Source of the DNA: a virus | DNA length: 35,804 nucleotides | Direction: 5' to 3' (one strand) | IMG/VR virus record: IMGVR_UViG_3300012357_000254 | Span: 1 to 35,804 of that record | Shown here: piece by piece, positions 1 to 7,380 of the stretch | Layout of the letters: each line of letters opens with the position of its first letter | How positions within the stretch are numbered: position 1 is the first letter of the stretch | Notes under the pieces: model-generated | Told to the model about the DNA's origin: nothing | Database searches by the model: none | What the model saw: only the letters and a program-made list of their open reading frames with translations | Made by a program: the position numbers and the translations under genes

Positions 1-499
1 CACTTTGTATCAAGCGATGGATGCTCCGAAAGAGGATGCTGGGTGTGCAAACCCAGTGTTCATCAATCTTTTAGAGCATCCTTTCTTGTTTGGCTACCTA
101 AATCAGTGAATAATCCAGGCTAGACGGGGATTCTGGAGTTGATAAAACGAAGCGCGGCAAAACGAGCAAGATCGTGGCAATTACAGGCCGCCATGGTATT
201 CCGGTCCGTGCACGTAGCCAGCTCTACACTGTCTGAAACCCGGTTGGTGCGACCGACGCTCGATCAAACCTGCCTCTGCCCCGTACCTGCCCGAAAGAGC
301 CTTGGGTCGCGACTTGTCGACACGGAAGGTCGAGCACTTCTTTGCCTGGTTGCACAATTTCGCCACCAACGTAACTCACTGAGAATACTATGACAGTAAC
401 TTCCTTGGCATGGGTGCAGCTGGCTTACATCCTCATCCTGCTGGGCAGTTATTTACGAGATAGCTTCTACTACCTTCTCCATCTGCGGGCGGGGGCTGA
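1..499. other. Left flank, no supported gene
   Basis: I see no convincing gene here. An 84-codon plus-strand frame at 139-393 has no recognisable domain or ribosome site and is matched by an equally plausible frame on the other strand. A weak hairpin pairs AGGATGCT (33-40) with AGCATCCT (75-82). The stretch is probably decayed intergenic DNA next to the mobile-element remnants that follow. Confidence 0.4.
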
Positions 500-546
500 G
501 CCTGCGACCTACGGATTATGAGTCCATCGCTCTAACGGCTTGGCCA
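500..546 (-). pseudogene. tRNA-Met(CAT)-like fragment
   Basis: Read on the minus strand, this stretch matches the middle of an elongator tRNA-Met or tRNA-Ile(CAT): the end of the D arm (GTTAGAGCG), a 5-bp anticodon stem ATGGA/TCCGT around the loop CTCATAA, the variable region, and the start of the T arm (GTCGCAGG). The anticodon CAT lies at 518-520. The T arm does not close, and I find no acceptor stem on either side, so it is not a working tRNA. tRNA genes are common phage attachment sites, and this piece lies about 590 bases from the 3' end of the integrase, so it may be an old integration scar. A chance resemblance is less likely given how well the anticodon arm is preserved. Confidence 0.4.
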
Positions 547-768
547 GATTGTTGTCCGCCGTTCGGTGCCCATTTTGGGCTTAAGGCAGGGAAAGCATCC
601 AGATCCTATTAAAACGAGTTTAACTTTACTTCTTGCATGATTGAGATGTCAAGTGAAAATCTTGCCCTGTAGATGCTCATGAATAATGTTGAGGCTATAT
701 TCTGCCACACGAAGTAATATCACCCTCAGAGGATGGTGACGTTGAGTAAGACCTAAGGAAAAGATAGA

Positions 769-840
769 GTGGTTGAAAAGATAGTGGACGGGAAGTTGAG
801 CGCACGCGAAGCTGCCGGTCGACTAGTCCTCATGGAGTGA
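769..840 (+). pseudogene. N-terminal fragment of a helix-turn-helix transposase
   Basis: Starting at GTG 769, the frame reads VVEKIVDGKLSAREAAGRL and stops at 840. This matches the usual opening helix-turn-helix of ISNCY-type transposases (a motif like 'V..KI.DGKLS.REAA..LG.S.RQV'). Only about 23 codons remain, and the recognition helix is cut off at LVLME-stop. The IS110 remnant begins less than 100 bases downstream, so an IS110 insertion or a deletion probably removed the rest. The assignment rests on a short motif. Confidence 0.4.
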
Positions 841-926
841 CCGGTTCCAATGCGCTGTTCGTGGGTTAGGCTGTGAGTCGAAGAGAAGCACAGTCCAGCG
901 CCACAAGCGGGAGAAGAACCGGTCAT

Positions 927-1124
927 GAAGGAGAAGGTACGTTTTTGGGTTTGGATGTCTATGCCGAGACGATCGCAGTCGCCATTGCCGAACCAGACGG
1001 CGAAGTTCGCAACCTGGGAATAATACCTAACCGTGCGGAGCCGATACGCAAGCTCATAAAGCAGCTTGGTGAAGGTGGAGCATTTGCTGGCCTGACTGAA
1101 ATCTCAACTAGAGTTTCATACTGA
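927..1124 (+). pseudogene. IS110-family transposase, frameshifted N-terminal remnant
   Basis: The frame contains FLGLDVYAETIAVAIAEPDG followed by a spacer like 'NLGIIPN.AEPIRKLIKQLG'. This is the start of the DEDD (RuvC-like) domain of IS110 transposases, including the first catalytic Asp in GLDV. The natural ATG is at 927 (MKEKVRF) but is out of frame with GLDV. Adding one T to the run of five at 942-946 would join them, so a one-base deletion is likely. Similarity ends after KQLGEGG, where the family motif CYEAGP.GY should follow, and the frame stops at 1124. The lost C-terminal three quarters and the adjacent integrase suggest that a deletion or the prophage end lies at about 1085-1132. 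IS110 elements encode a guide (bridge) RNA in their noncoding end; I cannot identify one here. Confidence 0.65.
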
Positions 1125-1132
1125 CCCGTTAC

Positions 1133-2239
1133 TCAGAATCCAACGCTTGCGTTTCTCTTCTTCGGCAAGATAGCAGACAGCGCTGCCTTCTTGGCCGCGA
1201 TCCGCGTGTGCGAATAGTGTTCCAGCATCTCCCGCCGGACATGGCCGGCGATCGCCATCACCGTATTTTCCGGAGTGCCAGCCTCCAGCAGTTTGGTGAT
1301 GATCTGATGTCGAAGGTCATGCGGAGTGATGCGGAAGGGGATGATTTCCCTTTGAATTGCCGCGTCCACCAGTTTTTTCCAGATCTTCTTCAGCCACGAT
1401 TCCGAGGTGGGTCGCGTAGGATCGTAAAAGTTGCGCTTCACGCGAAAGGGAAATATGTAATGGTCAGGTTGCGTGGCGCCGAGCGACGAAGCACGGTCCA
1501 ACATGCGCCTCATCTGTTTAACGCCGACTTCGTTCAGCCAGATGGTCCGCGGGCGGTATTGATTTTTGCCGTCCGGTACATAAAGTATTGGGTCCTCCTG
1601 GTCAAGCAGTACATGTTTGATCTGCAACATGCGGAGCTCCACTCCTGACGCTGACGTGTTGCTGGTCAGGCTGGCCACCCAGTAAGCCAGGGCCCAATCC
1701 TGGTTCGAGGCCGCCAGCTTGAAGAAAGCATTTTCCTGTTCTTCGGTAAGAACTTTAGGCGGACGCCACTTGGGGACCTTAAGCGGCCTATAGTGTTCCT
1801 GCATAGGTTTCCATAGGTTGGCTTTGCGTAACATCTGGGATACGGCATTTAAATCATGGTTAACGGCTGTAGGATGATACCTCCCGGCGTTTTGTCGCTG
1901 GTACTCTTCAAAGTGACCTATATGAATATCTCTAAGCCTTAAGCCAGAGAAGCCCTGTATGGCTCGATGTAAATAATCGCGATAGGATTTGATGGTCTTA
2001 GGTGCGTTATGTAGTTTCTTTGATTCCAGCCACTTTTCAGCGGCATGCTCAAAAATAAGTTCGGCAAACTGCGGGGCGCTGAGCATTGTCTTCACTGTCC
2101 TCTTACATTCTGCGGTTAGGCCAGGCGGGAAATTAACAAAGTATCGTATTCGCTTTTTATTCGCAACCGCAAAATCTGGTGGTTTTATTTTGGGGGGCAC
2201 CCCAAATGTAGGCAGGCGCACCTTTGTTTTAGGCTTCAT
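1133..2239 (-). CDS. Tyrosine recombinase / phage integrase
   Basis: This 368-aa site-specific recombinase probably integrates and excises the element. Residues about 55-160 form a SAM-like N-terminal core-binding domain (KTIKSYRDYLHRAIQGF, then VNHDLNAVSQMLRKANL). The catalytic domain carries HDLRH (H307, R310), a GH motif (H333) and the nucleophile in EHYSHTR (Y342). The usual first catalytic Arg sits in a 'TG.R..EL..L' context, but here that place reads TSASGVELRMLQ, with Ser where Arg is expected; the nearby ELR might substitute. The ATG at 2239 directly follows the TGA of the upstream small gene (TGAATG), so translation is probably coupled. The gene runs towards the IS110/tRNA scar, the likely attachment side. 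Identification as a tyrosine recombinase is secure; that it still works is not. Confidence 0.88.
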   Translation of the reverse strand: MKPKTKVRLPTFGVPPKIKPPDFAVANKKRIRYFVNFPPGLTAECKRTVKTMLSAPQFAELIFEHAAEKWLESKKLHNAPKTIKSYRDYLHRAIQGFSGLRLRDIHIGHFEEYQRQNAGRYHPTAVNHDLNAVSQMLRKANLWKPMQEHYRPLKVPKWRPPKVLTEEQENAFFKLAASNQDWALAYWVASLTSNTSASGVELRMLQIKHVLLDQEDPILYVPDGKNQYRPRTIWLNEVGVKQMRRMLDRASSLGATQPDHYIFPFRVKRNFYDPTRPTSESWLKKIWKKLVDAAIQREIIPFRITPHDLRHQIITKLLEAGTPENTVMAIAGHVRREMLEHYSHTRIAAKKAALSAILPKKRNASVGF

Positions 2240-2437
2240 TCATGGAGAGCCCGCAAGGTTAGAAAACTGCAATAAATGACCGCATGGAAAACAAAGGCGC
2301 CCCATTCTGCGATAGAGCGGACGCGCTGCCGTTTTTTGACGCGATCCAGCATGGTTCAACGCAGCAAAACAGGCACCGCAGAACCGAGTGCCTTCCGCGG
2401 CTACCAAGAAGGGAAGTTCTGATTTGGGCAGGGACAT
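2240..2437 (-). CDS. Small zinc-ribbon protein upstream of the integrase
   Basis: This 65-aa protein has two CxxC pairs, in FCGACFAAL and LCFPCGHLL, about 32 residues apart, which is a plausible four-Cys zinc ribbon. Its TGA abuts the integrase ATG, and such coupling is the best evidence that it is real. In this position a small DNA-binding protein could act as a recombination directionality factor or as an integrase partner, but I do not recognise a family. The start is uncertain: ATG 2437 has a poor ribosome site, and a TTG at 2470 would add 11 residues. A competing plus-strand frame (2284-2643) overlaps it but has no recognisable motif. Confidence is moderate. Confidence 0.5.
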   Translation of the reverse strand: MSLPKSELPFLVAAEGTRFCGACFAALNHAGSRQKTAARPLYRRMGRLCFPCGHLLQFSNLAGSP

Positions 2438-2763
2438 CCGTGGATGAAAATGGCCGCGCGAGAAGGGCAAGAAACAGTGAGAAGAATAGGTTCAGCGATA
2501 GCTGTATAGCTGTGCTAACGAAGAAGTGCATGGCTCAAACCTATTTATATGCTAATAGGCAATTCGTCGTTGACTATCCAACTAACCTGCCCGCAGCCGC
2601 TCGCATCCTATATCATTTCTACCTATTGCCAGGCAATGAGTGAAGATGGTGGCTTGCTCGCCGCTTGACATAAAGATATGATATTGCTGCCCAACCGCCC
2701 TACATCGAGCTAGCTATCTCCTTTTAGGAAGCCGGAGGTGTGATCGATCGGGGGACAAAAAGT
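2438..2763. other. Divergent intergenic region
   Basis: This region separates the leftward integrase operon from the rightward propeller gene, so it should hold both promoters. A TTGACA occurs at 2665-2670 on the plus strand, but there is no good -10 box at 16-18 bases, so I do not call a promoter. The region is A+T-richer than the flanking genes. I see no repeat or RNA gene. Confidence 0.35.
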
Positions 2764-4599
2764 ATGACGATGCAAGGGGAAGGAATGACAACCACAAAGA
2801 ACAGCGTCTTACGGCGCGGTCTGTTGATTGCAGCTATGGCTCTGGTCACCAGCTCCATTTGCCGCGCGCAGACAATTCTAACCACTGTGACCGACCCTGG
2901 CGCCAACCAGCCTCAAACGCTCGCGGTAAACCCAGCCACCAACAAGATCTACATTGCAAACGCGGGATCTCACACCGTTACCGTTGTGGACGGTAGCACC
3001 AACACAGTATCGGCCAGCTTGCCGCTGGGAACGCAGGTGTTCTTAATGGCGACTAATCCCGCCACCAATAAAGCCTATACGGTCGGCAATGGGACCGGGG
3101 ACATCGATGTCATCGACGGTGCAACCAACAGCGTGAAGACAATCACCAGCAGCAATACCATCTTGCCGCTGGCGCTTGCCATCAATGGGACTACCAACAG
3201 GATTTACGCAGCTAATTTCGGTATCGGAAATGATCTCGGTAACAATACCTTGACGGTCATCGACGGCGCTACGGACAGGATCATCGCAACCACGAGTGTC
3301 GGGACGTTTCCACAAGCCCTCGGAGTGAATGAAGTTACCAACAAGATCTATGTAGGCGCCCGGGACCAAAACATCCTTAACGTGATTGACGGTATCAGCA
3401 ACCGCACGACCGGTCTGGTGCCAATCGGAACGGGCGCTTGCGCCCTGGTGGTGAACCAGGTGACAAACAAGATCTACGTGGCCAACTGCGGCGGCAACGA
3501 TGTTACGGTGATTGACGGGGCCACCAACTCCACGGCCACCGTGCCCGTCGGGGGTTCGCCGGCGGCGATTGACGCCAACCCCGTCACCAACAAAGTATAT
3601 GTCCGCAATACTGACGGCACGGTCACGGTGATTGACGGCGCCACCAACGCTACAACCTCCGTGCCTACAGGAGCTGGGGGACTGAGCCTGCTGGTGGTCT
3701 CGGCCACCAATAAGGTCTATTTGCCCAACATCTCCGCCAACAACATCACCGTGCTCGACGGAGCTACAAATGCGCTGACCACGCTGACTGATCCGAATGC
3801 CCTGGGGCCGTATGCGGTTGCAGTGAACAACTCCACCGGCCGAGTCTATGTGACCAATACCGCCAGCGGCAACCTTACGGTGATTGACGGCGGACCGGCA
3901 AGCCCACCGCCGACGCCAACACCGACTCCAACTCCTTCGCCAACGCCAACGCCGACGCCGATGCCCGGGCCGCCGGGACCTCCCGGACCGCAAGGACCAG
4001 CTGGGCCGCAAGGGCCGCAAGGTGATCCAGGTCCGGCGGGACCACAAGGACCAATCGGTCCGCAAGGCGTTCCCGGTCCTGCAGGACCGCAAGGACTTGT
4101 TGGGCCACAAGGGCCGATAGGACCAATCGGGCCGCAGGGTTTAACCGGACCACAAGGACCGCAAGGTTTGACGGGACCACAAGGTCTGATGGGCGCACCC
4201 GGTTTGCCTGGCCTGCAAGGACCAATTGGACCAACCGGGTCTCCGGGGCCAATAGGACCGGCCGGCGGCCAGATCTGGAACAGCTACATACCTGCGCCGT
4301 TTGACCGGACTGTTGTTGTGTCAATTCTTACGCCGAGCAAAAACATTACGCTCACGCGAATTCAGGCGCAGGCGCTGTTGCCGCCCGCAGGCTGCAGGAC
4401 AAATGCAGCCTTGCAGGTGAGTGACGGCACGGTTGCCGGTACGGTCACGCTTCCCCTGGCAGCCGCGGCGAATGACAGTGGCGTGCTGTCTCTGAACTAC
4501 GCCGCGGGGGCTCCGCTGAAGCTGTCCGTGCTTCCGCCAGCTGGATGCTCAACGGAACCGCTGTCGATCAATGTGGCAGCGCAGTACAACGGACGGTAA
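2764..4599 (+). CDS. Secreted YVTN-type beta-propeller with collagen-like tail
   Basis: From ATG 2764 the product is 611 aa. ATG 2785 (MTTTKNS) is an equally good start, with GGGGAAGGA just before it. A Sec signal peptide ([15 protein letters not shown], cleavage near CRA-Q) leads into eight propeller repeats of about 40-45 residues, each with NPATNKIY-like and VTVIDGATN-like strands, as in YncE/YVTN surface-layer propellers. A Pro/Thr linker of PTPTP repeats follows. Next comes a collagen-like stretch of roughly 35 Gly-X-Y triplets ([11 protein letters not shown] style), then a C-terminal domain of about 110 residues with four Cys. The layout is that of an exported adhesive or filament-like surface protein; collagen-like stretches also occur in phage fibres. 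It is transcribed away from the integrase and ends at a strong terminator, so it is a single-gene unit, perhaps lysogenic-conversion cargo. Confidence 0.8.
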   Translation: MTMQGEGMTTTKNSVLRRGLLIAAMALVTSSICRAQTILTTVTDPGANQPQTLAVNPATNKIYIANAGSHTVTVVDGSTNTVSASLPLGTQVFLMATNPATNKAYTVGNGTGDIDVIDGATNSVKTITSSNTILPLALAINGTTNRIYAANFGIGNDLGNNTLTVIDGATDRIIATTSVGTFPQALGVNEVTNKIYVGARDQNILNVIDGISNRTTGLVPIGTGACALVVNQVTNKIYVANCGGNDVTVIDGATNSTATVPVGGSPAAIDANPVTNKVYVRNTDGTVTVIDGATNATTSVPTGAGGLSLLVVSATNKVYLPNISANNITVLDGATNALTTLTDPNALGPYAVAVNNSTGRVYVTNTASGNLTVIDGGPASPPPTPTPTPTPSPTPTPTPMPGPPGPPGPQGPAGPQGPQGDPGPAGPQGPIGPQGVPGPAGPQGLVGPQGPIGPIGPQGLTGPQGPQGLTGPQGLMGAPGLPGLQGPIGPTGSPGPIGPAGGQIWNSYIPAPFDRTVVVSILTPSKNITLTRIQAQALLPPAGCRTNAALQVSDGTVAGTVTLPLAAAANDSGVLSLNYAAGAPLKLSVLPPAGCSTEPLSINVAAQYNGR

Positions 4600-4622
4600 A
4601 ACTTACGGGCGGGAAAACCATG

Positions 4623-4653
4623 GGGCGGGTGCTCTCCGCATCCGCCCTTTATT
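4623..4653 (+). terminator. Rho-independent terminator after the propeller gene
   Basis: A 10-bp stem pairs GGGCGGGTGC (4623-4632) with GCATCCGCCC (4638-4647), including one G-T pair, around the loop TCTCC. It is followed by TTTATTTA. It lies 24 bases after the stop of the propeller gene and is oriented to end that transcript. Confidence 0.8.
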
Positions 4654-4798
4654 TACTGCTCACAATCTTCATTTTCCTTCGGTGCGCGACGAGTTCGTCA
4701 AACTCCTGCGGGGACACGCGATGGATTGAAGTGAGCAGACTGACCAAGGCGTATAATCCGGCTGCACTTTGGTTGTCTCAATATTTTGTGAGGGCTTC

Positions 4799-5104
4799 AT
4801 GTCGCAGGCAATTATTTGTGGTGCCATCGCCGCTAGAAATCTGATCCAGTTCTATTACACTGGCACCAAGGCTCCAGGACTTCGTGTGGTCGAGCCGTAC
4901 ATGCTCGCCAACAATCAGAGGGACCATCTTGCGCTCGTCGCGTGGTTCCTGTCTGGCGAGAGTGAGTCACACTTAGGTCAGGGCTGGCGTGAATATCTGC
5001 TCCCCGAGATGACCCGGATAAGCGTGCTGCCTCAGCAGTTCGTCGCCCGCCCTGACTATAACCGGGACGACGAGAGGTTTCATAATATTCAGTGCGCCTT
5101 GTAG
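4799..5104 (+). CDS. Small WYL-like domain protein
   Basis: This 101-aa protein starts at ATG 4799 behind GAGGG. The pattern is AIAARNLIQFYYTG, then RVVEPYML, then HLALVAWFLSG, then WREYLLPEMTRISVL, then a terminal F.ARPDYNRDD segment. It matches the strand order of stand-alone WYL-like sensor domains ('i..R..l.f.Y.g....R.veP..l......L.aw...g.s.......w..f.l..I..i.vl...F'). WYL domains are ligand- or nucleic-acid-responsive regulatory modules. It has no DNA-binding domain of its own. The regulator gene begins 93 bases downstream on the same strand, so the two may work together. The family call comes from pattern recall. Confidence 0.55.
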   Translation: MSQAIICGAIAARNLIQFYYTGTKAPGLRVVEPYMLANNQRDHLALVAWFLSGESESHLGQGWREYLLPEMTRISVLPQQFVARPDYNRDDERFHNIQCAL

Positions 5105-5160
5105 CCTTTTTCCGGTCAGCTTCCATTTCCAGGGTCTTGCGCCTGGCCGCTACAAATATA

Positions 5161-5183
5161 ATTCGCTATTCGCGAATTGCGAA
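5161..5183. promoter_or_regulatory. Palindromic operator candidate before the winged-helix gene
   Basis: ATTCGC (5161-5166) and GCGAAT (5178-5183) are inverted arms around a nested perfect palindrome ATTCGCGAAT (5168-5177). The A+T-rich stretch continues with TATATAC up to the regulator ATG at 5198. The position is typical for an autoregulatory operator overlapping a promoter. The inverted symmetry is seen directly; its role is inferred. Confidence 0.5.
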
Positions 5184-5197
5184 TATATACTATTTGT

Positions 5198-5746
5198 ATG
5201 GTGCTCAAACCCCAGGACGTTGTCGTGGTGCTCAAGTTCTGCGAGTTCACCGGCGACCGACCGACCTTTGCCCGGATCGCGGAAGAGCTGTCCATGAGCG
5301 TCTCTGAAGTTCATGGAGCGGTCAAGCGGGCCCAGGCAGCGCGACTCTTGCATGGTCCTGAACTCAGTGAACGTCCAAACACCCATGCGCTGGAAGAGTT
5401 TCTGGTCCACGGGTTGAAGTATGTCTTTCCCGCCCAGCACGGAGTGATGACTCGTGGCATGCCCACGTCCTACGCAGCAGAGCCGTTGCGGCGGTTCGTC
5501 AAAGCGGGAGACGAGCCCCTACCCGTGTGGCCGAGCAGAGACGGTCCGGTGCGCGGCGCAACCTTTGAACCTCTGTACCACAGCGTGCCGGAGGCGGCCA
5601 AGCGAGATCCTTATTTATACGAATTGCTTGCCCTGGTCGATGCCATCCGCGACGGGCGTGCGCGGGAGCGCAAGATTGCCGAGAGGGAACTCATTGCCCG
5701 GCTTCGTGCAAAAGCGCATGGCTCGAAGAAGAATGGCAAATCGTAA
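5198..5746 (+). CDS. Winged-helix (MarR-like) transcriptional regulator
   Basis: The product is 182 aa from ATG 5198. Residues about 5-55 form a winged helix-turn-helix: DVVVVLKFCEF, then TFARIAEELSMSVSEVHGAV (recognition helix) and KRAQAARLL. The rest includes a conserved-looking block (LEEFLVHGLKYVFPA, then TRGMPTSYAA) and a helical basic C-terminus. I recognise this as a widespread two-part protein whose N-terminus resembles MarR and whose C-terminus has no known function. A palindrome just upstream suggests autoregulation. It lies between integrase and lysis genes, where a lysogeny regulator would sit, but nothing in the sequence proves control of the prophage. It converges on the holin-like gene. 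Confidence 0.65.
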   Translation: MVLKPQDVVVVLKFCEFTGDRPTFARIAEELSMSVSEVHGAVKRAQAARLLHGPELSERPNTHALEEFLVHGLKYVFPAQHGVMTRGMPTSYAAEPLRRFVKAGDEPLPVWPSRDGPVRGATFEPLYHSVPEAAKRDPYLYELLALVDAIRDGRARERKIAERELIARLRAKAHGSKKNGKS

Positions 5747-5815
5747 TCTCGAATTGCTCATCTTGCAAGTCTCTAAGCGGATAGAAATCAATCGATGTAA
5801 ATTGCGAGCGAGTGG

Positions 5816-6076
5816 TTACACTCCCGGCGTTCCCGGCGGGGGACCGTTCTTCCCCCATCCTGCACGGATCTGGTTCGCGCCGTAGAGTACGCTGACGAAG
5901 CCTCCAAGTTCGATCAATGCCGGCAGAACGTGATTATGGTGGACCAGCGCGGTCACCCACCCGCAGGCGAAGGCGACGACTACGGCCGTAGCCACGCGCG
6001 AGAAGCTGGGCGTGCCATCCGGTTCTGAGAATACGCCGCGCCAGAATCCGGCAAAGCCTTTGAAGTTTTCATTCAT
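5816..6076 (-). CDS. Holin-like small membrane protein (86 aa)
   Basis: ATG 6076 has AGGTGG upstream. The N-terminus NENFKGFAGFWRGVFSEPDG is followed by two hydrophobic segments, VATAVVVAFACGWVTALV and ALIELGGFVSVLYG, then a Pro/Gly-rich tail. Small size, two membrane segments and position beside Rz and endolysin genes fit a class II holin, which would permeabilise the inner membrane at the time of lysis. A dispersed repeat separates it from the Rz-like gene. A longer frame (to 6265) runs into repeat DNA and is not used. A second holin candidate lies at 7380-7700, so which one is the holin is unresolved. Confidence 0.6.
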   Translation of the reverse strand: MNENFKGFAGFWRGVFSEPDGTPSFSRVATAVVVAFACGWVTALVHHNHVLPALIELGGFVSVLYGANQIRAGWGKNGPPPGTPGV

Positions 6077-6178
6077 GGGTCCACCTGGGATCAGGATTTC
6101 TTCGGCACAATTAACGTTATTCACGCAGGGAGGCTTCTCCACGTGAGAACGCCTTGATGCTGTATTCATGACGCTAAA

Positions 6179-6560
6179 ATTCTTGGGATCCTTCGACTGC
6201 GCGCTCGCATGCGCTCGCCCTTCGCTCCGGTGACAAATCCCAATGCAGTCAGTTACCTTCAGCACTGGGAAAAGCCATACCGCCTTAGTTTGTCATCTTG
6301 AGCGCAGTCCGAACGACCGAAGGGAGCGAGGCCGGAGTCGAAAGATCCCGACGCTGTATTATCCACCATGCAGCGTCAGGGAGTTCTTCCTGTTTCGTGA
6401 GAACACCTCGATGCTGCGTCTTGTGACAAGCATTCTCGGGATGACAGGCTCCCTCGGCTGCGCTCGGGATTTCGGCTGGTGGCTCAAACGCCGCCAAAAC
6501 ACCTCAACTTCGACTACGCGCTCGCATGCGCTCGCGCTTCGCTCAGGATGACAGACATAA
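6179..6560. repeat. Dispersed repeat R2 (CATCCTGAG/CGAAG family), composite copy
   Basis: The block contains the modules shared by all R2 copies: TCGAAAGATCC..., GCAGCGTCAGGGAGTTCT, GTGAGAACNCCTCGATGCTG..., GACAGGCTCCCTCGGCTGCG, and CGCTTCGCTCAGGATGACAG. The ends carry inverted motifs (GTCATCTTGAGCGCAG near the left, GCTCAGGATGACAG at the right). The gap between the holin-like and Rz-like genes (6077-6648) is almost wholly this element; no gene is supported in it. Other copies are near 7799, 28387, 29940, 34885 and 35506. Confidence 0.7.
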
Positions 6561-6648
6561 GGTTGTTCGCATCACGACTGAAACTCGTGTCCTGAGGTAA
6601 GCGCAAAAACAGGCGCATAGCCGGTGAGGCTGCGTCTCACGACTATCA

Positions 6649-7380
6649 TCATTTCGCTGCGCTGGCGCTCGACGCGCTGGAATTCGTCGCAACTTTGCGC
6701 GATCCGCACTTCCACAACCACAGGCATCGCGCCGACCGGTACTTTGGCGGATGCAGGTTGTACAACTCAGCGAACTTGCTCTCCAATTGATCAATGTAGG
6801 TATCTTTCGCCTGCATCGCGTCCAGCCGCGCTGCGGCCGTTTGGTTGGATGCGTCCGTGTTTTTTTGTTCCGCGGCAATCTTCTCTTCCTCAGCCTGGAC
6901 TTGCTTCTGGCACAGCGGGTATTGCGTGACGCATTCAGCCAGAGCGCGCTCTTCCACGGGAAGGTAGCCCGGAGATTTGTCGCTGGCCGCGCGCAGGTTC
7001 AGCGCGCCCACAACGTAGCCATGCAGATCGGAGTCCGGAAGCGCGGACACTTTTCCTTCACCCGCGGTGCGCTGTTTGGCCAGGTCGCCCAGGATGCCGG
7101 CCAGCTTTTGCAGCGCGTCGTCGGCGGCCTGATGTTGTTTCTCGGCGTCGGCCAGGACGCCGTTGGCTTTGTCGACCACCGCTTGCATGTCTTTGCGGTC
7201 CTGCTGGCGGGCCTTCTCCAACTCCTGCTGTTGCGATTGCGCGGCTTCATCGCGTCCGGCGCGTCTGCCTTCCGCCAAAAAATAGGCGCGGATGCCCAAT
7301 GCGAGCGCGGCGATGATCGCAACTTCAATCCCGAGCCTGGCCCACTTGTTGCCGAGGAAAGGAATCAGTGCGGTAAGCAT
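6649..7380 (-). CDS. Rz-like inner-membrane spanin candidate
   Basis: This 243-aa protein starts at ATG 7380, sharing its A with the TGA of the upstream gene (TGATG), so translation is coupled. An N-terminal membrane anchor (ARLGIEVAIIAALALGIRAY) precedes a long charged, Gln/Ala-rich coiled coil (AAQSQQQELEKARQQDRKDM and onward) of about 170 residues. Single anchor plus periplasmic coiled coil beside holin and endolysin is the design of Rz (i-spanin), which fuses inner and outer membranes in Gram-negative hosts. It is longer than lambda Rz (about 153 aa). I found no Rz1-type lipoprotein nested in or after it, so the partner is missing or unrecognised. The last 30 residues (CLWLWKCGSRK...) look unrelated to the coiled coil. 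Confidence 0.6.
   Translation of the reverse strand: MLTALIPFLGNKWARLGIEVAIIAALALGIRAYFLAEGRRAGRDEAAQSQQQELEKARQQDRKDMQAVVDKANGVLADAEKQHQAADDALQKLAGILGDLAKQRTAGEGKVSALPDSDLHGYVVGALNLRAASDKSPGYLPVEERALAECVTQYPLCQKQVQAEEEKIAAEQKNTDASNQTAAARLDAMQAKDTYIDQLESKFAELYNLHPPKYRSARCLWLWKCGSRKVATNSSASSASAAK

Noticed and set aside
139-393. 84-codon frame in the left flank
   Set aside because: It has no domain, an opposing frame of similar quality, and Arg/Ser-rich composition typical of noncoding GC-rich DNA.
1098-1117. GAAATCTC...GAGTTTC inverted repeat as an integrase terminator
   Set aside because: The stem is short with a bulge and is not followed by a T run on the minus strand.
2665-2692. Promoter for the propeller gene from TTGACA at 2665
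   Set aside because: There is no acceptable -10 box at normal spacing.
3043-4324. Overlapping frames in the propeller/collagen gene (3043-4110 and 3875-4324 minus, 3884-4120 plus)
   Set aside because: These are shadows of a repetitive coding sequence; none has a start signal or recognisable domain.
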